From: Rhizobium sp. LC145
GTDB lineage: Bacteria; Pseudomonadota; Alphaproteobacteria; Rhizobiales; Rhizobiaceae
Reading direction: 5' to 3'
DNA length: 64,000 nucleotides
Assembly (NCBI RefSeq): GCF_001005825.1
Contig: NZ_LBHV01000004.1
Coordinates: forward strand, 124,001 to 188,000
Program-made: the position numbers and the translations under genes
Notes under the pieces: generated by a model
Seen by the model: the letters and a program-made list of their open reading frames with translations, nothing else
What the model was told of the DNA's origin: nothing
Databases searched by the model: none
In this document: positions 25,821-34,393 of the stretch, in pieces
Position numbering within the stretch: the stretch's first letter is position 1
Layout: the number at the start of each line of letters is the position of its first letter

Positions 25821-26123
25821 TTAACGTATCGGTTCATGCACGGTGACGAGCTTGGTGCCGTCCGGGAACGTCGCTTCCACCTGCACGTCGTGGATCATCT
25901 CCGCGATACCTTCCATCACCTGCTCGCGGGTGATGACATGCGCACCGGCTTCCATGAGGTCGGCGACGGAACGGCCGTCGCGGGCCCCTTCCACCACGAA
26001 ATCGGTGATCAGCGCGATCGCTTCCGGATAGTTGAGCTTCACCCCACGCTCCAGCCGTCGGCGCGCGACGATCGCCGCCATGGCGATCAGCAGTTTGTCT
26101 TTTTCTCTCGGCGTCAGGTTCAT
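25821..26123 (-). CDS. ureA: Urease gamma subunit UreA
   Basis: A 100-residue structural subunit beginning [17 protein letters not shown]. Family motifs are [28 protein letters not shown] and [25 protein letters not shown]. It forms the urease heterotrimer with UreB and UreC. The gene begins 48 bp after ureD; the order D-A-B-C is standard in alphaproteobacteria. Confidence 0.96.
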   Translation of the reverse strand: MNLTPREKDKLLIAMAAIVARRRLERGVKLNYPEAIALITDFVVEGARDGRSVADLMEAGAHVITREQVMEGIAEMIHDVQVEATFPDGTKLVTVHEPIR

Positions 26124-26171
26124 GGGCGTCCCGCGATCAAATTCCGATATGGGAAATTCGGATGTGGCAAA

Positions 26172-26996
26172 TCAGATGTTCCAGACTTTTGGCACCGCCG
26201 CGCCGTTTCGCAATACGGTAATTGCCGGTACCAGAACTTTTCTCAACTCGAACCCGCTCGGCGCGGTCAGCCTCGCCACGAGCTTGCCGTTCCAATGGCT
26301 GACGCCGCCCGTCGCCCCCTCCAGGCACTGGTGCAATTTCGGAAGGAAAGCCTCCGCAAGTGGCCCGGAATAGAAGAGCGTGGCATAGGCGATCTGGCCG
26401 GAAAGGACGGCCGACTGCCGCACCGTGCGCTCTATCTCGCCCTCGAAGCGCGCTTCTTCCGCATGGATCAGCCTGCCCTCGCGGCGCACCCGCCAGCGAT
26501 CGCGGAAGAAGCCTTGCCCAACCGCCTCACCCATCGCCTGACGGCCGAAGATGACGGCTTCGACGGCCAGGAATTCCGCGCTTTCATGAAGATCGACCTC
26601 AAGCCGCCTGGTCAGCGAAGCGCGGTTAAACAGGATCGTTTCCTGCGGCAGCCAGTGAACCGAGGCGTTCTCCCCGACCGAAATGCGCGTGGTAAGCGAT
26701 GCCGTGTCGGCGGCTGCCTTGTAGATCTTCTCATTGGCCTGGGTGGTGATGGAAAGATTGGTGGAGGCTGCCGCGGTAACGGACCATTCGACGACATCGC
26801 CGCCCGTCAGCCCTCCGGAAGTATTGATGAGGATCGCCTCCATCTCGGGCGAAAACGTCTCGGGAAGGCGAATTTTTGCGCAGCCTTCCTGATAGAACTC
26901 GGCGAGCCGGGTGCGGCCCGCGAACGCCTTGGTTACAAGGCGCCCCGCCCCTCTTGCACGCTGTGGCGCATATCCACTGTCCGGCTGCTGCTGCAC
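26172..26996 (-). CDS. ureD: Urease accessory protein UreD
   Basis: About 274 residues. Motifs are QRARGAGRLVTKAF, LAEFYQEGCAKIRLPETF, INTSGGLTGGD, ITTQANEKIYKA and LPQETILFNRASLTRRLEVDLHE, all typical of UreD, which forms the tunnel-bearing scaffold for nickel delivery to urease. No ATG lies near the expected N-terminus. The best start is the GTG at 26996 (VQQQPDSGY), preceded by AGGGGAC. That start lies inside the 3' end of the upstream esterase gene, giving about 64 bp of out-of-frame overlap. The frame is open further upstream but encodes no UreD-like sequence. Confidence 0.88.
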   Translation of the reverse strand: MQQQPDSGYAPQRARGAGRLVTKAFAGRTRLAEFYQEGCAKIRLPETFSPEMEAILINTSGGLTGGDVVEWSVTAAASTNLSITTQANEKIYKAAADTASLTTRISVGENASVHWLPQETILFNRASLTRRLEVDLHESAEFLAVEAVIFGRQAMGEAVGQGFFRDRWRVRREGRLIHAEEARFEGEIERTVRQSAVLSGQIAYATLFYSGPLAEAFLPKLHQCLEGATGGVSHWNGKLVARLTAPSGFELRKVLVPAITVLRNGAAVPKVWNI

Positions 26997-28123
26997 GTCG
27001 TCCCCTGAAGTTCGGCTCCTGTCGCGCAATCCGATGCAACAGCCGTGCCAGACTTGCTCTTGGCCGGCGCAGCGGTGGCGATGACGTCCGTGCTGTCGGC
27101 CTTGCGGAAGAACTCCCACATTCTCGACGCAGGATCAATATTGGGATCGAAGCTCGGCTTCTTGGCGGACGAGACCTTGACGACGCCCGCCTCCACCTCC
27201 GCGGCAGCGGCGATCACCTTCTCGGTCGCGCTCGGCTTCGGCCAGTCGTGCGTACCGTTCGCGAAGACATAGGAAGCAATCCGCGCGCCCGCCTTGCAGG
27301 TATCGTGAAGGCTGTAGGTGATGCCGCCGATCGTTTCGGTCTTGCCGTTGCCGGTGCAGCCGTCAAGCTCCGTCCAGCGCTTCACCGCCGCCTTGAAACC
27401 ATATTGCCAATAGGTCTTTCCGCCGCCGGCATAGGGATTGGCACTATCCTTCTCGCCGGCGAACGCCATGATCGAGACCGGCTTTGCCGGCTTGCAGCCT
27501 TCCGTATCCGGGGCCCACTTTCCTTCGATCTGGATCGGGCGCCCTGCCCGGAGCGAATGCACGAAACCGGCCGCCGCGAAATCGTCATTGCCGCCGCAGA
27601 TATAGGCCGAGAGCATGCGCCCGCCGCCGGAATAACCCGAGGCGTAGATGCGAGACGGATCGACGCAGAATTCCTGCTTGACCTGGCCGAGGGTCGCCTT
27701 GATGAAGCCTACCTCGTCGAGCCCGCCGGGCTGGGTCGTGACATAGGGCACGTTCCAGGCATAGGTGCCCGGCATATTGCCGGTAAGGCTTCCCTGAAGG
27801 GCGACCACGATGAAGCCCTCGCGCTCGGCCATCTTGTCCCAGGAACTGCGGGCAAGCTGGCCATTCGGATTGCTGTTGCTGCCGTGGAAATCGAACACCA
27901 CCGGCACCTTCTGGGCGCCGGTATAGGAAGACGGGACGAAATAGACGCCGGACCGCACCGCATCCGTCGAGCGGATCGTCATGGGGTGTCGCCCCGGCTC
28001 CATCGGCTGGCCGCACCCCGCCAGAGCCTGCACCGTACTCGCGCCCAATAAAAAAGCCCCTACTGCGACGACGCGAGCAAGAGCGGGCCTGGAAAAGGTA
28101 CCGGGAACGCGAGCAAAATCCAT
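26933..28123 (-). CDS. Secreted PHB-depolymerase/LpqC-like alpha/beta-hydrolase
   Basis: A 396-residue exported esterase. The N-terminal segment VVAVGAFLLGASTVQALAGCGQP looks like a signal sequence with a possible lipobox (LAGC), so it may be a lipoprotein. The catalytic core has VVFDFHGSNSNPNG, the nucleophile elbow ASGYSGGGRMLSAYIC (GxSxG), and FANGTHDWP with the catalytic histidine. It belongs with COG3509-type depolymerase or feruloyl-esterase-like enzymes; the substrate is unknown. It lies between urtE and ureD on the same strand and overlaps ureD at its 3' end, so it is likely cotranscribed despite no obvious urea role. Confidence 0.85.
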   Translation of the reverse strand: MDFARVPGTFSRPALARVVAVGAFLLGASTVQALAGCGQPMEPGRHPMTIRSTDAVRSGVYFVPSSYTGAQKVPVVFDFHGSNSNPNGQLARSSWDKMAEREGFIVVALQGSLTGNMPGTYAWNVPYVTTQPGGLDEVGFIKATLGQVKQEFCVDPSRIYASGYSGGGRMLSAYICGGNDDFAAAGFVHSLRAGRPIQIEGKWAPDTEGCKPAKPVSIMAFAGEKDSANPYAGGGKTYWQYGFKAAVKRWTELDGCTGNGKTETIGGITYSLHDTCKAGARIASYVFANGTHDWPKPSATEKVIAAAAEVEAGVVKVSSAKKPSFDPNIDPASRMWEFFRKADSTDVIATAAPAKSKSGTAVASDCATGAELQGTTCSSSRTVDMRHSVQEGRGAL

Positions 28124-28266
28124 CAGCGCCTCATCATGAGTGCACGAGCAGTGTCGACAATGTGCGGGGCTGCCCTAAACGCCGCCTTGGTAACACATAT
28201 TAGACCCTGGTGAAATGCACGAAATACTGCGCCGGGATATAAACCTTCATCCGTGAAATACTGGGT

Positions 28267-28962
28267 TCATACGGTGAGATGCCGCCTTGCTTCCGGCATA
28301 TCCAGCGTCTCGGCCGGACCTTCGTGAACGATCTCACCGCGATCCATGATGTAGACCTGATCGGCAAGCTCCCGGCAGAAATCGAGATATTGTTCGACCA
28401 GCAGGATGGCCATGCCGGTCGAATCCCGCAGATAGCGGATCGCCCGGCCGATATCCTTGATAATCGAGGGCTGGATACCTTCGGTCGGCTCGTCCAGCAC
28501 CAGGATCTTCGGCCGCGTGACCATGGCGCGGCCGATCGCCAACTGCTGTTGCTGCCCCCCGGACAAGTCTCCGCCGCGACGGCCGAGCATGGATTTCAGC
28601 ACCGGGAACAGGTCGAATATCTCGTCCGGAACGAACCGCTCCTTGCGGGCAAGCGGCGCATAGCCGCTTTCGAGGTTTTCCTGGACGGTGAGCAGCGGGA
28701 AGATTTCCCGCCCCTGCGGCACATAGCCGATGCCGTGCTTGGCGCGCGCATAGGGAGCGAGACCGTTCAGCACCTCGCCCTGGAAGCTGATGACGCCGCC
28801 ACTCACCGCATGCTGGCCGGTAACGGCGCGGAGAAGAGAGCTCTTCCCCACGCCGTTCCGCCCCAGCACACAGGTGATCTTGCCCATCTCGGCGGTGATC
28901 GACACACCACGCAGCGCCTGCGCCGCGCCGTAATGGAGATTGACGTTGTTGACTGTCAGCAT
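28267..28962 (-). CDS. urtE: Urea ABC transporter ATP-binding protein UrtE
   Basis: A 231-residue ATPase of the LivF type. Walker A is GRNGVGKSSLLRAVTG, signature LSGGQQQQLAIGRAM, Walker B ILVLDEPTEGIQPS and H-loop LLVEQYLDF. The NLHYGAAQALRGVS opening and EIVHEGPAETL ending are typical of UrtE. The start at 28962 follows GGAGATCC; the open frame upstream runs into a palindromic repeat and is not coding. It is separated from urtD by 192 bp containing that repeat. Confidence 0.92.
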   Translation of the reverse strand: MLTVNNVNLHYGAAQALRGVSITAEMGKITCVLGRNGVGKSSLLRAVTGQHAVSGGVISFQGEVLNGLAPYARAKHGIGYVPQGREIFPLLTVQENLESGYAPLARKERFVPDEIFDLFPVLKSMLGRRGGDLSGGQQQQLAIGRAMVTRPKILVLDEPTEGIQPSIIKDIGRAIRYLRDSTGMAILLVEQYLDFCRELADQVYIMDRGEIVHEGPAETLDMPEARRHLTV

Positions 28963-28990
28963 AAGGATCTCCGCAGAGTCAGCGCCAAAT

Positions 28991-29124
28991 AACTCCCCCT
29001 CTGGCCTGCCGGCCATCTCCCCCACAAGGGGGGAAAAGACTCGTGGCACCTTGTTGCCTCAAGCGAAAGCGCCGAGCAGGGCGTTGAAGCCCCTCCCCCT
29101 TGTGGGGAGGGGTTGGGGAGGGGA
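28991..29124. repeat. Rhizobial mosaic palindromic repeat, copy 3 (reverse orientation)
   Basis: Read on the minus strand this is the same element as at 11944-12117: CCCCTCCCCAACCCC, the CTCCCCACAAGGGGGAG hairpin, a variable spacer, then CCCCCCTTGTGGGGGAGATG and GCCGGCAGGCCAGAGGGGG. It fills the urtD-urtE spacer and will be in the urt transcript in the same sense as copy 2 is in the pyrimidine-transporter transcript. Confidence 0.85.
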
Positions 29125-29154
29125 CTTTCTTCAACATGTGGCACAGCGTTCACC

Positions 29155-29916
29155 TCACCGCCCCAGATAATTCTCGATCACCTTCGGATCGTTCGAGACG
29201 AAATCGATCGAACCTTCCGCCAGCACCGAACCTTCCGCCAGACACGTCACCTTCACTCCAAGCTCACGGATGAAACCCATGTCATGCTCGACCACTACGA
29301 CAGAGCGCGTCTTGGCGATCTCCTTCAGGAGCACGGCCGTCTCCGCCGTTTCCGCATCCGTCATGCCCGCGACCGGCTCGTCCACCAGAAGGAGTTTCGG
29401 TTCCTGCGCCAGCAGCATGCCGATCTCCAGCCACTGCTTCTGGCCATGCGAAAGGTTTGCGGCCAGTTCGTCCTTCCGGTGCGTCATGCGGATCGTCTCG
29501 AGGATTTCCTCGATGCGCGCCTTGTCTTCCGGCGAGAGCTTGTAAAACAGCGTTGCGAAGACACCGCGCAAGCGGTTCAGCGCCAGCTCCAGATTGTCCC
29601 AGACCGTATGGCTTTCGAAGACTGTCGGCTTCTGAAACTTCCGGCCGATGCCGAGCTGGGCGATGTCGGCCTCGTCCTTTTTCGTAAGGTCGACGGTGTC
29701 TTCGAATAGCACTGTGCCGGTGTCGGGCCGCGTCTTGCCGGTGATGATGTCCATCATTGTCGTCTTGCCGGCCCCGTTCGGGCCGATGATGGCGCGAAGC
29801 TCACCCGGCTCCACCACGAAGGAGAGCGAATTCAGCGCCTTGAACCCGTCGAACGAGACGGAAACACCATCGAGGTAAAGCAGGCTCTTGGCTCTGGTTT
29901 CGGCAATCGTGTTCAT
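29155..29916 (-). CDS. urtD: Urea ABC transporter ATP-binding protein UrtD
   Basis: A 253-residue ATPase of the LivG type. Walker A is GPNGAGKTTMMDIITGK, signature ANLSHGQKQWLEIGMLL (the SHGQKQWLEI form is typical of UrtD), Walker B LLLVDEPVAGMTDAE and H-loop VVVEHDMGFI. The C-terminus ends with the urea/LivG-type VLAEGSIDFVSNDPKVIENYLGR. It works with UrtE to power urea import. It begins 4 bp after the urtC stop. Confidence 0.93.
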   Translation of the reverse strand: MNTIAETRAKSLLYLDGVSVSFDGFKALNSLSFVVEPGELRAIIGPNGAGKTTMMDIITGKTRPDTGTVLFEDTVDLTKKDEADIAQLGIGRKFQKPTVFESHTVWDNLELALNRLRGVFATLFYKLSPEDKARIEEILETIRMTHRKDELAANLSHGQKQWLEIGMLLAQEPKLLLVDEPVAGMTDAETAETAVLLKEIAKTRSVVVVEHDMGFIRELGVKVTCLAEGSVLAEGSIDFVSNDPKVIENYLGR

Positions 29917-29920
29917 CGTC

Positions 29921-31084
29921 TCACTCCGCTGCCTGTGCCATCGGGGTTTGGGCGTCCCTGCCCTTTTCCGCCTCGCGAGCGGCCTTCATGGCCTTGCGGG
30001 AGCTGAAGCCGTGTTGGATCGTCCCGACGATACCCTTCGGCAGGAAGAGCGTGACGGCGATGAAGAGGCCGCCCAGCGCGTAAAGCCAGAATTCCGGGAA
30101 GGCGCCGGTGAAGAAGCTTTTCCCGGAATTGACCAGAACCGCGCCGATGATCGGCCCGATCAGCGTGCCGCGCCCGCCGACCGCCGTCCACACCACCACT
30201 TCGATGGAGTTGGCAGGCGCGAATTCACCGGGGTTGATGATGCCGACCTGCGGCACGAAGAGCGCGCCGGCAATGCCGGCCATCATGGCGGAGACGACGA
30301 AGGTGAAGAGCTTGATATGCTCGACTCGGAAGCCGAGGAAGCGCACCCGGCTTTCGGCATCGCGCACGCCGACCAGCACCTTGCCGAACTTGGAGCGAAC
30401 AATGCCGGAGGCGATCAGCAGGCAGAGCGCCAGCATCACCGCCGACATGGCGAAGAGCACGGCGCGCGTGCCGTCCGCCTGGACCGAGAAGCCAAGGATA
30501 TCCTTGTAGTCCGTCAACCCGTTATTACCGCCGAAGCCCATGTCGTTGCGGAAGAAGGCGAGCATCAGCGCATAGGTCATCGCCTGGGTGATGATTGAGA
30601 GATAGACGCCGTTGACGCGGGAGCGGAAAGCGAACCAGCCGAACACGAAGGCGAGCAGGCCCGGCACGACAAGCACCATCAGCATGGCGAACCAGAACAT
30701 GTCGAACCCGTGCCAGAACCAGGGAAGCTCCTGCCAGTTGAGGAACACCATGAAATCCGGCAGTTCGGGATTGCCGTAGACGCCGCGGCTGCCGATCTGC
30801 CGCATCAGATACATGCCCATGGCATAGCCGCCGAGCGCGAAGAAGGCGCCGTGGCCGAGCGAAAGGATGCCGCAATAGCCCCAGACGAGATCGAGCGCCA
30901 GCGCCAGCAGCGCGTAGCAGAGATACTTGCCCATCAGCGCCATGGCATAGGTGGGGATATGGAAGGCGCTATCCGGTGGGGTGAGCAGGTTGAGCGCCGG
31001 CACGAGGATGGCAACGCCGAGCAATATGGCAATGGCGACGATGATCTTGCCGTCGAGCGCGCGCAGAATGAAGCCCGTAATCAT
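29921..31084 (-). CDS. urtC: Urea ABC transporter permease UrtC
   Basis: A 387-residue LivM-type permease with about ten membrane helices. LVWGYCGILSLGHGAFFALGGYAMGMYL is the typical permease opening, and RFLGFRVEHIKLFTFVVSAMMAGIAGALFVPQVG is the conserved C-terminal part. TAVGGRGTLIGPIIGAVLVN is the coupling region. It overlaps the urtB stop by four bases (ATGA) and precedes urtD closely, so the subunits are made from one message. Confidence 0.93.
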   Translation of the reverse strand: MITGFILRALDGKIIVAIAILLGVAILVPALNLLTPPDSAFHIPTYAMALMGKYLCYALLALALDLVWGYCGILSLGHGAFFALGGYAMGMYLMRQIGSRGVYGNPELPDFMVFLNWQELPWFWHGFDMFWFAMLMVLVVPGLLAFVFGWFAFRSRVNGVYLSIITQAMTYALMLAFFRNDMGFGGNNGLTDYKDILGFSVQADGTRAVLFAMSAVMLALCLLIASGIVRSKFGKVLVGVRDAESRVRFLGFRVEHIKLFTFVVSAMMAGIAGALFVPQVGIINPGEFAPANSIEVVVWTAVGGRGTLIGPIIGAVLVNSGKSFFTGAFPEFWLYALGGLFIAVTLFLPKGIVGTIQHGFSSRKAMKAAREAEKGRDAQTPMAQAAE

Positions 31085-32697
31085 GCTTCCACCGCCCTTC
31101 CCTTGAGCGCGAAGAGGCCGCGCGGACGTTTCTGGATGAAGAGGATGATGAGCACCAGCACGAGGATCTTGCCGAGTACCGCGCCAACCGAAGGTTCAAG
31201 GAACTTGTTGAGGATGCCGAGCGACATGGCGCCCACCAGCGTGCCCCAGAGATTGCCCACACCGCCGAAGACCACCACCATGAAACTGTCGATGATGTAG
31301 CTCTGGCCGAGGTTCGGCGAGACGTTGTCGATCTGGGAAAGCGCCACGCCCGCAATCCCTGCAATGCCGGAACCGAGCGCGAAGGTGAAGGCGTCGATCC
31401 AGGGCGTGCGGATGCCCATGGACGACGCCATGCGGCGGTTCTGGGTGACGGCGCGCATCTGAAGACCGAAAGCCGAGCGCTTCAGAAGCACCAGTAGCGC
31501 GAAAAAGATCGTCAGCGAGAAGACGATGATCCAGAGCCGGTTCCAGGTGACCGTCATGCCGCCCAAACCGAAGGAACCGGACATCCAGGAAGGATTGCCA
31601 ACTTCACGGTTGGTGGGGCCGAAGATCGAGCGGATCGCCTGTTGCAGGATCAGCGAGACGCCCCAGGTGGCGAGCAGGGTTTCGAGCGGCCGGCCGTAAA
31701 GGAAACGGATGACGCCGCGCTCCAGCACGAGACCGACGGCGCCGGTCACGATGAACGCGACGGGCAGCGCGATCGCCAGCGACCAGTCGAACAGGCCCGG
31801 CGCGTTGGCGCGGATCAGCTCCTGCACGACAAAGGTGGAATAGGCGCCGAGCATGACCATCTCGCCATGCGCCATGTTGATGATGCCCATCACGCCGAAG
31901 GTGATCGCAAGGCCGATCGCCGCAAGCAGCAGGACCGAGCCGAGCGACAGCCCATACCAGACGTTCTGCGCCATGTCCCACAGCGCCAGATCGCCTTCGA
32001 TCGAAGCGACGGCGGCGTCGATCTCCGTCTGCAGGCTGGCATCGGCCGAGCCATAGGCGGCGCGCAGGATGCCGATCGCGTCACGACCGCCATAGTTGCG
32101 GATGGTCTCTATCGCGGCGCGCTTCTCCTCGACGGAGCGATCGGAGGAGAGCAGCGAAACGGCGCGCGCCTCTTCCATCCGGGTCTTCACCTCCGCATCG
32201 GTTTCCTTGGCGAGCGCGGCTTCCACGAGTTCGAGGTTTTCCGGGCTCGGAGAGCGCAACACGGCATCGGCTGCCGAGAGCCGCACGGCGCGGTCGGGGC
32301 TGAGCAGAGTGAGACCGCCGAGGGCGGAGCGGATGACACGGCGGAGATTGTTATTGACGCGGATCTTGGTAACGGCAGCCTTCGGCGCGTCGCCCGCGCT
32401 TTCACCGGTGAGGGCATCGGTCAGCGCGACATTCGAACCGGCAGCCTTGGCGATGAAGACCGCCTTGTCGGACTTGCGGAAATAGAGATCGCCTTCGGCA
32501 AAGGCTTCGAGAGCGGAAACCACGCGCGGATCGCCGGTCGCAGCGATCTGGCTGATCAGTTCCTCGGCCCGATTGAAATTGGCGTCCGCCAGCTGATTGA
32601 ACAGCGGCTTCGGATCGGCACCCTGCGCGAAGGCGGGTGCGGCGAGGGCAGAAAGAATAAGAATTAGAAACGTTTGAAGAAGTTTTTTGGGGTTCAC
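31081..32697 (-). CDS. urtB: Urea ABC transporter permease UrtB with a large N-terminal exported domain
   Basis: A 538-residue LivH-type permease. Residues 1-25 are a signal-like segment (FLILILSALAAPAFAQ). Residues about 26-230 form a helical, HEAT-like exported domain (ALEAFAEGDLYFRKSDKAV and RAVRLSAADAVLRSP). The membrane part starts near YGLSLGSVLLLAAIGLAITFGVMGIINMAHGEM. Such N-terminal extensions occur in proteobacterial UrtB and are absent from ordinary LivH. The start codon appears to be GTG at 32697. It lies 171 bp after urtA, across a repeat-bearing spacer. Confidence 0.92.
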   Translation of the reverse strand: MNPKKLLQTFLILILSALAAPAFAQGADPKPLFNQLADANFNRAEELISQIAATGDPRVVSALEAFAEGDLYFRKSDKAVFIAKAAGSNVALTDALTGESAGDAPKAAVTKIRVNNNLRRVIRSALGGLTLLSPDRAVRLSAADAVLRSPSPENLELVEAALAKETDAEVKTRMEEARAVSLLSSDRSVEEKRAAIETIRNYGGRDAIGILRAAYGSADASLQTEIDAAVASIEGDLALWDMAQNVWYGLSLGSVLLLAAIGLAITFGVMGIINMAHGEMVMLGAYSTFVVQELIRANAPGLFDWSLAIALPVAFIVTGAVGLVLERGVIRFLYGRPLETLLATWGVSLILQQAIRSIFGPTNREVGNPSWMSGSFGLGGMTVTWNRLWIIVFSLTIFFALLVLLKRSAFGLQMRAVTQNRRMASSMGIRTPWIDAFTFALGSGIAGIAGVALSQIDNVSPNLGQSYIIDSFMVVVFGGVGNLWGTLVGAMSLGILNKFLEPSVGAVLGKILVLVLIILFIQKRPRGLFALKGRAVEA

Positions 32698-32750
32698 GAC
32701 ATCACCCTTTTCGATGACGGTTGCTGGCGCGATTGGCGGTCCGGCAACCG

Positions 32751-32862
32751 CTCACCCTCCCCTTAAGGGGGAGGGTCGAACCGAAGGTTCGGGGTGGGGT
32801 GACTTTTGCCTGTTCACCCCAACCCATCGCTTCGCGATGACCTCCCCCCTCAAGGGGGAGGT
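32751..32862. repeat. C/G-rich palindromic repeat in the urtA-urtB spacer
   Basis: CACCCTCCCCTTAAGGGGGAGGGT is a near-perfect hairpin. It is followed by CGAACCGAAGGTTCG (a second hairpin), GGGGTGGGGTGA, TTCACCCCAACCC, a CATCGCTTCGCGATG hairpin and CCTCCCCCCTCAAGGGGGAGG. This is a related but distinct mosaic family (TTAAG core rather than CACAAG). It will fold strongly in the transcript just after the binding-protein gene, where it may differentially stabilise urtA mRNA. Confidence 0.85.
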
Positions 32863-32868
32863 AAAAGA

Positions 32869-34158
32869 TCAGCTACCCTTGCCGCCGCATTTTCCCGTGG
32901 CGACGTTGAAGTTGCCGCACTCCATGGGCTTGCGCCAATCGGCGATCAGGTCCTTCGAGTCCGGCAGGTAATCGGACCATTCGTCGCCGACGACCGGCGG
33001 CGTTTCCTGGACGACTTCGAACTGGCCGTCCGCCTGGATTTCACCGATCAGCACCGGCTTGGTGATGTGGTGGTTCGGCATGACGGTGGAGGTGCCGCCC
33101 GAAAGGTTCGGAACGGAAACGCCGATGATCGAGTCAAGCACGGCATCCGTATCGGTGGTGCCGGCGGCTTCGACCGCCTTCACCCAGGCGTTGAAGCCGA
33201 TATAGGCTGCTTCCATCGGGTCATTGGTGACGCGCTTGTCGTTCTTGGTGAAGGCATGCCACTGTTCGATGAACTGGGCATTCGCCTCGCTTTCGACCGA
33301 CTGGAAATAGTTCCAGGCGGCGAGATGGCCGACGAGCGGGGCGGTATCGAGACCGGCAAGTTCCTCTTCGCCGACCGAGAAGGCGACGACCGGGATATCT
33401 TCAGCCTTTACGCCCTGGTTGGCCAGTTCCTTGTAGAAGGGAACGTTGGCATCGCCATTGATGGTGGAGACGACGGCGGTCTTCTTGCCGGCGGAGCCGA
33501 AGTTCTTGATGTCGGTCACGATCGTCTGCCAGTCGGAATGACCGAACGGCGTGTAGTTGATCATGATATCCTCTTCGGCGACGCCCTTGGACATCAGATA
33601 GGCCTTGAGGATCTTGTTGGTCGTCTGCGGATAGACGTAGTCGGTGCCGGCCAGCACCCAGCGCTCGACGCCCTCGGTCTCGGCAAGGTAATCGACCGCC
33701 GGAATGGCCTGCTGGTTCGGAGCGGCGCCGGTATAGAAGATGTTGCGCGAGGATTCCTCACCCTCGTACTGAACCGGATAGAAGAGGATCGAGTTCAGCT
33801 CCTCGAAGACCGGCAGCACGGACTTGCGCGACGAAGAGGTCCAGCAGCCGAAGACGGCGGCGACCTTGTCCTGGGAAATCAGCTGGCGGGCCTTTTCGGC
33901 AAACAGCGGCCAGTCGGAAGCCGGATCGACGACGACGGCCTCAAGCTTCTTGCCGAGTACGCCGCCCTTCTTGTTCTGCTCTTCGACGAGCATCAGCATG
34001 GCGTCTTTCAGCGTCGTCTCGGAAATCGCCATCGTGCCCGAAAGAGAATGCAGGACGCCGATCTTGATCGTGTCTTCCTGTGCGAATGCGCCATGGAAGG
34101 CGGTCGTGGACAGGGCGGCGGCGAGCAATGCGCCACCGAGCTTTGCCTTGAAATTCAT
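32869..34158 (-). CDS. urtA: Urea ABC transporter substrate-binding protein UrtA
   Basis: A 429-residue periplasmic protein. A signal peptide ends near AFHGAFAQEDTIK. The mature domain has IKIGVLHSLSGTMAISETTLKDA, VVVDPASDWPLFAEKARQLI, GCWTSSSRKSVLPVFEE and LFYPVQYEGEESS, diagnostic for UrtA rather than amino-acid binding proteins. It delivers urea to the UrtBC channel. The start at 34158 fits the signal peptide. A 16-bp perfect palindrome lies about 95 bp upstream. Confidence 0.95.
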   Translation of the reverse strand: MNFKAKLGGALLAAALSTTAFHGAFAQEDTIKIGVLHSLSGTMAISETTLKDAMLMLVEEQNKKGGVLGKKLEAVVVDPASDWPLFAEKARQLISQDKVAAVFGCWTSSSRKSVLPVFEELNSILFYPVQYEGEESSRNIFYTGAAPNQQAIPAVDYLAETEGVERWVLAGTDYVYPQTTNKILKAYLMSKGVAEEDIMINYTPFGHSDWQTIVTDIKNFGSAGKKTAVVSTINGDANVPFYKELANQGVKAEDIPVVAFSVGEEELAGLDTAPLVGHLAAWNYFQSVESEANAQFIEQWHAFTKNDKRVTNDPMEAAYIGFNAWVKAVEAAGTTDTDAVLDSIIGVSVPNLSGGTSTVMPNHHITKPVLIGEIQADGQFEVVQETPPVVGDEWSDYLPDSKDLIADWRKPMECGNFNVATGKCGGKGS

Positions 34159-34253
34159 TGGTTCGAACCCCTCTTCTTGTTCGTCGGCAACGGGCTCAAG
34201 CAGGTTTGGACCGTCGCTGCGAGAACTATCGGGTGCTGCAGCGCGAAACCACA

Positions 34254-34269
34254 TACGTCATATGACGTA
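34254..34269. promoter_or_regulatory. 16-bp perfect palindrome upstream of urtA
   Basis: TACGTCATATGACGTA is a perfect 16-bp palindrome in the 235-bp gap between urtA and the divergent monooxygenase-like gene. It is a plausible operator for a dimeric regulator of the urt-ure transcription unit; which protein binds it is unknown. Confidence 0.5.
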
Positions 34270-34393
34270 CCGGCAGGGGAGAAACGGGAAGCCTTCGGTG
34301 AGGTCGGGAATTATGACCTCCAAGGTAATCGACCTGACGACCGGCGAGGCTTACTTCACGTCCATCGCCCATGAACGTCGCAAGGAGAGTGCC

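Noticed and set aside
28940-29170. Short open frames across the palindromic repeat between urtD and urtE
   Set aside because: They are made of repeat sequence and recur wherever the repeat does; they are not family-like proteins.
34159-34393. Sigma-54 (TGGC-N8-TTGC) promoter for urtA
   Set aside because: I looked for it because urea genes are often NtrC-dependent, but no convincing match is present on the minus strand of this gap.
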